A stretch of 64,000 nt of DNA, taken from 0-14-0-80-60-11 sp049322355. Lineage in GTDB: Bacteria; Desulfobacterota; Desulfobaccia; Desulfobaccales; 0-14-0-80-60-11. Made by a program: the position numbers and the translations under genes. The notes under the pieces are model-generated. The model was not told where the DNA came from, did no database searches, and was given only the letters and a program-made list of their open reading frames with translations. Below are positions 58,911 through 64,000 of the stretch, piece after piece (within the stretch, counting starts at the first letter, position 1; each line of letters starts with the position of its first letter). The stretch is taken from positions 571,404 through 635,403 of the forward strand of contig JBMORG010000010.1 in the NCBI GenBank assembly GCA_049322355.1, written 5' to 3'.

Positions 58911-60192
58911 CCTGCTTCTTGCCATCGTGCTGGTGCATTTGCTGGCCGGCGCTGCAGCCGCCGCCCCGCCCCGGGCGGTGTACGTGCTGCGGGCGGTGGG
59001 TTCCATCAACCCTGGCTTGGCCGAATTCATCGTGGACGGCATCCGCCTGTCCGAACACGAAAACGCCGAAGCCCTGGTGATCGAACTGGACACCCCCGGC
59101 GGCCTGGACTCTTCCATGCGGCAGATCGTCCAGGCCATCAGCAATGCCAAAGTTCCGGTCGTCGTTTATGTCTATCCCCGGGGGGCCCGGGCCGCCTCTG
59201 CCGGGGTTTTCATTACTATGGCGGCGGATGTGGCCGCCATGGCCCCGGGCACCAACATCGGTGCAGCCCACCCCGTTTCCATCGGCATGGGCAAAATCGA
59301 CAAGACCATGGAGAAGAAACTGCTCAACGATATGGTGGCCCTGGGGCGCTCTCTCGCCGGGGAACGGGGACGCAACGCCGACTGGATGGAAAAGGCTATC
59401 CGGCAAAGCGTCTCCATCACTGCCCACGAGGCCCTAAAACTCAAGGTCGTGGATGTCATAGCCGACAACCTGGAGGATTTGCTGACCAAGATCAACGGCC
59501 GCAAGGTGGAAGTGGCAGGGAGACAGATCACTCTGCATACTACCGGGGTCCCGGTCCGGGAAATTCCCGAGGGTCTGCGCGTCCGGGTTTTGAAGTATAT
59601 CGCCGACCCTAACATTGCCTTTATCCTGATGATGATCGGCCTGGCAGGGCTCTATTTCGAGTTGGCTCATCCCGGGGCGGTGTTTCCCGGGGTCGTCGGC
59701 GCCCTTTGCTTGCTGTTGGCCTTTTTCGCTTTCCAGACCCTGCCCATCAACTATATCGGCGTCCTCTTGATCTTTCTGGCCTTTGTGCTTTTTATCCTGG
59801 AATTCAAAATCACCAGCTATGGCCTCTTGTCCGTGGCCGGCATCGTGTCGCTCTTTTTAGGGGCCGTTATGCTGTTTCGTGGGGAGGAAGGAGGCGTGTC
59901 CATATCCTGGAGTGTCTTGATACCCACGGTTATCACCATATCGCTCTTTTTCATTGTGGTGGCCTGGATTGTGTTTCGCAGCCACCTGCGTCGAGCCATG
60001 ACCGGCGCTGCCGGCATGGTGGGTGAAAGGGGTGTGGCCTATACCCCGTTGAACCCTAAGGGAAAGGTTTTCGTCCACGGCGAATACTGGCAGGCGGAGA
60101 GCGCCGAGCCCATTGCCGCGGGGGAGTCTGTGGAAGTCTTGCAGGTGGTAGATCTCAAGCTCCTGGTGCGCCGGGTGCAAAAATTTTCATAA
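58897..60192 (+). CDS. NfeD-type membrane protease (ClpP-class serine protease)
   Basis: A 431-residue protein. Signal/membrane helix (1-20), ClpP-like protease domain (about 22-220) with ELDTPGGLDSSMRQIV and RGARAASAGVFITMAADVAAMAPGTNIGAAHP (nucleophile Ser in ASAG), then four to five membrane helices (about 245-365) and a C-terminal OB-fold NfeD domain (ending LKLLVRR). These proteases work with stomatin; its gene follows 10 bases later. ATG 58897 overlaps the UDG gene by 14 bases. Confidence 0.93.
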   Translation: MKKINLLLAIVLVHLLAGAAAAAPPRAVYVLRAVGSINPGLAEFIVDGIRLSEHENAEALVIELDTPGGLDSSMRQIVQAISNAKVPVVVYVYPRGARAASAGVFITMAADVAAMAPGTNIGAAHPVSIGMGKIDKTMEKKLLNDMVALGRSLAGERGRNADWMEKAIRQSVSITAHEALKLKVVDVIADNLEDLLTKINGRKVEVAGRQITLHTTGVPVREIPEGLRVRVLKYIADPNIAFILMMIGLAGLYFELAHPGAVFPGVVGALCLLLAFFAFQTLPINYIGVLLIFLAFVLFILEFKITSYGLLSVAGIVSLFLGAVMLFRGEEGGVSISWSVLIPTVITISLFFIVVAWIVFRSHLRRAMTGAAGMVGERGVAYTPLNPKGKVFVHGEYWQAESAEPIAAGESVEVLQVVDLKLLVRRVQKFS

Positions 60193-60202
60193 GGAGACAG
60201 AC

Positions 60203-60988
60203 ATGCCGCCCACTTATATCATCGTCCTGGTGGTGCTGGTTGTATTTTTTCTGATCAGCGCCGTCAAGATCCTCAACGAATACGAACGCGGGGTGATTTT
60301 CCGGCTGGGCCGGGCCTTGCACTACGCCAAGGGGCCGGGCCTCATCATCCTTATCCCCATGGTTGACAGCCTGGTCAAGGTCAACCTCCAGCTCGTGACT
60401 TACGATGTCCCCTCCCAGGACATTATCACCCGGGATAACGTCACGGTGAAAGTCAATGCGGTGGTCTATTTCCGGGTCATCGATCCCATGAAGGCCGTCA
60501 TCGAGGTTAGGGATTACTATAATGCCACCCAGTTGCTGGCTCAAACCACTTTGCGGAGCGTTTGCGGCCAGGTGGACCTGGACGATTTGCTGTCCGCCCG
60601 GGAAAAGGTCAACGCGCAATTGGCGGAAATCCTAGACTCTCACACCGATCCCTGGGGCATCAAGGTGACTTTGGTGGAACTCCGGGCCATCGACCTGCCC
60701 ATCGAAATGCAGCGGGCCATGGCCAAGCAGGCCGAGGCGGAGCGGGAACGGCGGGCCAAGGTGATCAACGCCGAAGGCGAATTCCAGGCCGCGGCCAGGA
60801 TGGCGGACGCCGCCAAGGTGCTGGCCAGCGAGCCCATGTCCCTGCAACTCCGCTACCTCCAAACCTTGAGGGAAATTGCCGCGGAGAAGAACTCCACCAC
60901 GCTCTTTCCCATCCCCATCGATCTTATCCGGCCTTTTATCAAAATGGCGGAGCGGATGGATAAATTGGAAGAAGCCAAAGAAGGGTGA
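60203..60988 (+). CDS. Stomatin/SPFH-domain protein (slipin)
   Basis: A 261-residue slipin. One N-terminal membrane helix (3-22), then the SPFH domain with VKILNEYERGVIFRLGRA, YDVPSQDIITRDNVTVKVNAVVYFRV, and a coiled coil (AKQAEAERERRAKVINAEGE). With the NfeD protease it forms the widespread membrane-quality pair. GGAGA precedes the ATG. Confidence 0.95.
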   Translation: MPPTYIIVLVVLVVFFLISAVKILNEYERGVIFRLGRALHYAKGPGLIILIPMVDSLVKVNLQLVTYDVPSQDIITRDNVTVKVNAVVYFRVIDPMKAVIEVRDYYNATQLLAQTTLRSVCGQVDLDDLLSAREKVNAQLAEILDSHTDPWGIKVTLVELRAIDLPIEMQRAMAKQAEAERERRAKVINAEGEFQAAARMADAAKVLASEPMSLQLRYLQTLREIAAEKNSTTLFPIPIDLIRPFIKMAERMDKLEEAKEG

Positions 60989-61070
60989 AAAGGTTGCCCC
61001 ACCGTTTTTTGGGGGTTGAGTAATTAAAGGAATATAGGTTAAATTTAACAAATTCAAAAAAGTAAGAATC

Positions 61071-61088
61071 GGCACGGACTGCCGTGCC
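61071..61088 (+). terminator. Possible hairpin terminator after the stomatin gene
   Basis: GGCACGG pairs with CCGTGCC; the following T run is short (CTTTGG), so termination may be weak. Confidence 0.35.
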
Positions 61089-61122
61089 TTTGGAGAATTT
61101 ATAAGAAACGCAGGAGAGAATC

Positions 61123-61455
61123 ATGGCCAAAAAGGAACGCAAAGAAAAAAAGGAAAAACCTCTGGATAAGATGACCGCCACGGAATTGCGCAAGTACGCT
61201 CTGGATATGGGCGAGATCAGCGGCGTTCACGGCATGAACAAAGAGGAATTGTTGAGCGCCATTAAAAAGGTCAAAGGCATCAAGGATGAGGGCAAACATG
61301 CCGAGAAGGTCAGCATGCGGGATTTGAAAGAAAAAGCCGGGGAGATGCGCTCCAAAAAGTTGGAAGCCATCGCCGCGGGCGAACCCCGCAAAAAGATCGA
61401 CATCCTGCGCAAACGCGCCAATCGCTTGAAGAAGCGGACCCGTAAGGCTGCCTAA
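61123..61455 (+). CDS. Small Rho_N-domain protein
   Basis: A 110-residue, very basic protein. After a Lys/Glu-rich start, MTATELRKYALDMGEISGVHGMNKEELLSAIKK is a Rho N-terminal (SAP-like) domain, followed by a helical Lys/Arg-rich tail (RKKIDILRKRANRLKKRTRKAA). It likely binds nucleic acid; such stand-alone domains are common in Desulfobacterota but uncharacterised. AGGAGAG precedes the ATG. Confidence 0.75.
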   Translation: MAKKERKEKKEKPLDKMTATELRKYALDMGEISGVHGMNKEELLSAIKKVKGIKDEGKHAEKVSMRDLKEKAGEMRSKKLEAIAAGEPRKKIDILRKRANRLKKRTRKAA

Positions 61456-61577
61456 GGGAAAATAAACTCCGGATCAGGGTCTACCCTTTCGTTAAGGAAA
61501 TTGAAGTTGCCGGGTGATAATGCCGAAGAAGTGATATAGCCATAAGATTATGATTTTGACAACCCGGGAGGAAGATC

Positions 61578-62099
61578 ATGAGACCGAGTTTATATAATTC
61601 CACCCTGGCCATCTTGTTGGCTATAGCTTTAGTGATGGGCTTCTTCCTCAGTTCTCATGAAGCCTGGGCCAGGGGGGGCGGCGGCTTTCACGGCGGCGGC
61701 GGATACCACGGCGGCTTCGGTGGCGGCAGTTTTCGAGAAGGAGGCGAGTTTGCCAGAGGTCCAGGGGGGTACGGCCCCCGTCCCGGCCCTGATCATTACC
61801 GGCCGGATAACTATCGTCCATACCCGGATTACAACCGCAACGTTAACGTCAACAGGAATGTAAATGTCTATAACAATCCGGGGTGGGGCGGCTATTATGG
61901 CGGTCCCGGCTGGGGCGGTGTGGCTGCGGGTGCTGTTGCCGGTCTGGCGGTGGGCACCATTGTTGGGGCCTTATCGGCCAACGCCCAGCAACTGGCGGTA
62001 GGCGGACAGACCTACTATTACGATAACAACACCTATTATCAGCCCTGCTATCAAGGCTCCGACCTGCAATACTGCGTGGTCCCTAACCCCAATCAATAA
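61578..62099 (+). CDS. Exported glycine-rich protein
   Basis: A 173-residue protein with a signal peptide (about 1-32, ending EAWA), a Gly/His-rich stretch (GGGGFHGGGGYHGG), an Asn/Val repeat (NVNVNRNVNV), a hydrophobic Gly/Ala segment (AAGAVAGLAVGTIVGALSA) and a Tyr-rich C terminus with two Cys (QPCYQGSDLQYC). It looks like a DUF6515-type envelope protein; function unknown. GGGAGGAAG precedes the ATG. Confidence 0.8.
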   Translation: MRPSLYNSTLAILLAIALVMGFFLSSHEAWARGGGGFHGGGGYHGGFGGGSFREGGEFARGPGGYGPRPGPDHYRPDNYRPYPDYNRNVNVNRNVNVYNNPGWGGYYGGPGWGGVAAGAVAGLAVGTIVGALSANAQQLAVGGQTYYYDNNTYYQPCYQGSDLQYCVVPNPNQ

Positions 62100-62247
62100 A
62101 GGAACAAGCGCCTTGAAAAATTTGCCTTTGACGTGGGAGGGTGACGTGACCAGGCCCCCTGAAGAAACGGACCTGGAGGCGGGTTGAAACATGGTTAGCT
62201 TAAGGCATTATCCATAAGTAAACGACGTTGGACTTGAACCAAATTAG

Positions 62248-62271
62248 CCCCCGGTTTCCGAAGACCGGGGG
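62248..62271. terminator. Bidirectional hairpin terminator
   Basis: CCCCCGGT (62248-62255) and ACCGGGGG (62264-62271) with an 8-base loop, between the converging glycine-rich protein gene and the histidine kinase gene. T runs on both sides are short. Confidence 0.55.
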
Positions 62272-62290
62272 CATGGTTTTTGGGCCTGGG

Positions 62291-63784
62291 CTAAGTTTTA
62301 ATCGGGAGGCTGAAACTTATTTTCGTGCCCGAGCCCACCTGGCTCCAAATATTGAGGTCTCCATCCAACATACGGATCCGCTCTGCCATAGCGGCCAGAC
62401 CCAGCCCTTTTTGGGCCGGGTTCAGCGCTAAAACCTGCTCCAAATCGAAACCCTTGCCATTATCTGCAATGCTAAAAAATATATTGTCCTGCTGCTTGGT
62501 AATGTCTACGCTAACCTGGCTGGCTGCTGCATGTTTGGCGATGTTGGTCAGGGATTCTTGGAAGATCCGGAAGATAAGAATCTGGGATTCCTGGGGAAAC
62601 AGCCTATCGATATTAAACGTATTAACATAGCACTTGATTTTATAATTTTTGGTGAATTCATTGATCAAGTGTTCCAGGGCCACGGTAAGGCCCAAGTCCG
62701 TTAAAATTGACGGGCTCAGATCCCGGGATATGCGGCGAACGCTTTCAATGACCTCATCCATGTAAAGACCTAAATATTCACAGTCGAGCCGCAAATCTTT
62801 CTGGTCCTTTCTCAGCCTCTTTTCTATATACTTGATTTGCAGCTTGAGGACGTTCAGCGTTTGCCCAAGCTCATCGTGGAGTTCCATGGAAAGCCGCCGC
62901 CGTTCCTGTTCATGAGCCTTCAAGAGTTGGGAAGACAGGAACCGCAGTTTGCTTTCCGATTCCCGCAATGCCTTTTCAACTTTTTTGAGCCTGGAAAGGT
63001 TGAGAATCGTCCCCACCAAACCGCCAAGAGTGCCGTCCGCATTGAGGAAGGTGGCTTTATTGAAGAGGACCTCGTTTTTGGTACCGTCGGCGAAGACCGC
63101 TGAACTCTCAAAAGATTGGAACCCGGGATTTTGGAACAGCTCCTGATCGGCTGCATGATATATGGCTGCCAAGTTTGGGGGGGTAACTTCGTAAACGGTC
63201 TTGCTGATTATCTGCTCTTTGGACATGCCCAGGCATCCTTCGAAGGCCTGGTTGCAACCTAAGTATTTCCCCTGGGGGTTTTTATAAAAAATGGGCGTAG
63301 GGATGGCGTCGATTAATACCTGAAGGAAATGCAGTTGGTCCCGCAAGGCTTTTTCAGTTTGTTTTTGTCTGGTGATGTCGCGGATGGTCTCGATGGCCCC
63401 AATCATATTGCCGCGTTCGTCATAAAGGGCAGACGCCTTGGCCCACAAATATGCACCTGTGGGACCGAGGCGGGGAACATAACCTTCGGCGATTAAGGTG
63501 TTATGGTGTCTTTCAATAAAATTATAACGGTTTTCAATAGCTTCATCGGGGCTGCGGGCCAAATCTATCAGGATGGGGATCCTTTTTCCATAGAAAGGCA
63601 AGGAGTATTCCCGGTTATCTTTGCCGAGCATGTCGTCGGCTTTAACTCCGGTCATGAATTCTATGGCCTTGTTCCAGGCGACTACTTTCCCTGCATGATC
63701 AACAACAAAGGTTGCATCAGGTAAAAATTCTATTAAATTTGCTAAATTACTTAGGTTATCCTGATTATTCTGTTGGAGGACCAT
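62291..63784 (-). CDS. PAS-domain sensor histidine kinase, NarX/DegS type
   Basis: A 497-residue kinase with no membrane helix. PAS 1 (about 10-125: LPDATFVVDHAGKVVAWNKAI), PAC, PAS 2 (about 150-270: IDAIPTPIFYKNPQGKYLG), a coiled link, HisKA_3 dimerisation block with LSMELHDELGQTLNVLK (phospho-acceptor His) and HATPase_c (NIAKHAAASQ, IADNGKGF, GLGLAAMAERI). It should pass phosphate to a NarL-type response regulator; none is seen, although the gene beyond 63952 is only partly visible. AAGGA precedes the ATG. Confidence 0.92.
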   Translation of the reverse strand: MVLQQNNQDNLSNLANLIEFLPDATFVVDHAGKVVAWNKAIEFMTGVKADDMLGKDNREYSLPFYGKRIPILIDLARSPDEAIENRYNFIERHHNTLIAEGYVPRLGPTGAYLWAKASALYDERGNMIGAIETIRDITRQKQTEKALRDQLHFLQVLIDAIPTPIFYKNPQGKYLGCNQAFEGCLGMSKEQIISKTVYEVTPPNLAAIYHAADQELFQNPGFQSFESSAVFADGTKNEVLFNKATFLNADGTLGGLVGTILNLSRLKKVEKALRESESKLRFLSSQLLKAHEQERRRLSMELHDELGQTLNVLKLQIKYIEKRLRKDQKDLRLDCEYLGLYMDEVIESVRRISRDLSPSILTDLGLTVALEHLINEFTKNYKIKCYVNTFNIDRLFPQESQILIFRIFQESLTNIAKHAAASQVSVDITKQQDNIFFSIADNGKGFDLEQVLALNPAQKGLGLAAMAERIRMLDGDLNIWSQVGSGTKISFSLPIKT

Positions 63785-63887
63785 CCTTGATACCTATTTT
63801 GAGTCATTTATTAATAAATAATTTACAACAATAAATCTTACCAGTCAACTGGCCAGGGAGGTGAAGGGGAGTAATACCATTTTCGTA

Positions 63888-63915
63888 TTGACTTGCAACA
63901 AAATATAGCTAATAA
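63888..63915 (+). promoter_or_regulatory. Putative promoter for the gene at the window end
   Basis: TTGACT (63888-63893), 16 bases, TAATAA (63910-63915), 36 bases before ATG 63952. Confidence 0.5.
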
Positions 63916-63951
63916 TCTCTCCAAATCAAACCAATTGAGGGAGGGATTGTC

Positions 63952-64000
63952 ATGGCTCGACCAAAAGCGGTGATTGATGCAACATTGGCCGAAAAGGCTG
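63952..64000 (+). CDS. Start of an unidentified gene (truncated by window end)
   Basis: 16 residues visible (MARPKAVIDATLAEKA). GAGGGAGGG precedes the ATG and a plausible promoter lies upstream. Too short to identify; the opening resembles small DNA-binding or regulatory proteins, but that is a guess. Confidence 0.5.
   Translation, partial: MARPKAVIDATLAEKA

Noticed and set aside
1..64000. CRISPR array or prophage
   Set aside because: No regularly spaced direct repeats with unique spacers, and no phage, integrase or transposase genes; the repeats are scattered palindromes.

Overview
The window is a GC-rich, gene-dense piece of a Gram-negative chromosome, with 65 protein genes (one cut off at each end), one tRNA and the RNase P RNA. 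The gene set points to an anaerobic deltaproteobacterium (Desulfobacterota), probably close to Syntrophobacterales/Desulfobacca: a DUF39 homocysteine-biosynthesis enzyme, a LarE-type PP-loop protein, a 2-hydroxyacyl-CoA dehydratase-type Fe-S pair, NfeD plus stomatin, a ThiD-ThiN fusion, lipid A Ara4N genes and many small deltaproteobacterial proteins of unknown function. This placement is inferred from gene content. I see no plasmid, phage, IS transposase, integrase or CRISPR array.

Layout. 1-8.3 kb: mixed metabolic genes (PHP phosphoesterase end, cupin, methyltransferase, B12-binding radical SAM protein, MarC, DUF39, LarE, PP-loop tRNA-thiolation-like protein). 8.4-14.1 kb, minus strand: cell-wall genes (mpl, serine hydrolase, ddl), an HD protein and the isoprenoid genes ispD-ispF. 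14.1-20.9 kb, minus: arnD, an SGNH/MBOAT acylation pair that looks richer in A+T than its neighbours, and the two halves of ArnA as separate genes, then arnC; arnB and arnT are not here. 21-31.3 kb, minus: rnpB, rnhA, a zinc-ribbon coiled-coil protein, a Nif3-like protein, a CAU tRNA and the macromolecular-synthesis block rpsU-yqeY-mutS2-dnaG-rpoD. 31.5-42.5 kb: SppA, an orphan FlgM, cysteine desulfurase, PlsC, candidate micro-ORFs, ThiD-ThiN, a kinase-like protein, the HgdC/HgdB-like pair, MgtC, YggS and TatD.

42.5-50.8 kb, plus: an exported phosphodiester glycosidase, a cysteine-rich Rossmann protein coupled to a sigma-54 activator, DUF1614, a BamE-like protein, FolC, a PfkB kinase and DnaB. 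51-55.3 kb: two tandem Hsp20 genes, a YrfG-like nucleotidase, MurA with an in-frame repeat insertion, and an orphan DNA methyltransferase. 55.4-64 kb: LysE, a metallo-hydrolase, CoaBC, a family-4 uracil-DNA glycosylase, the NfeD-stomatin pair, a Rho_N protein, a glycine-rich exported protein and a sensor histidine kinase.

The strongest non-genic signal is the load of short dispersed repeats between genes. At least seven families (called R1-R7 here) recur, sometimes two or three abutting, and one (R5) sits in frame inside murA. The most interesting candidates for unknown biology are the Cys-rich Rossmann protein coupled to the sigma-54 regulator, the SGNH/MBOAT pair inside the Ara4N genes, the ATGA-coupled micro-ORFs at 35.1 kb, and the UDG lacking one expected cluster cysteine. 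Gene starts were moved inward where a Shine-Dalgarno (SD) site or family alignment called for it.
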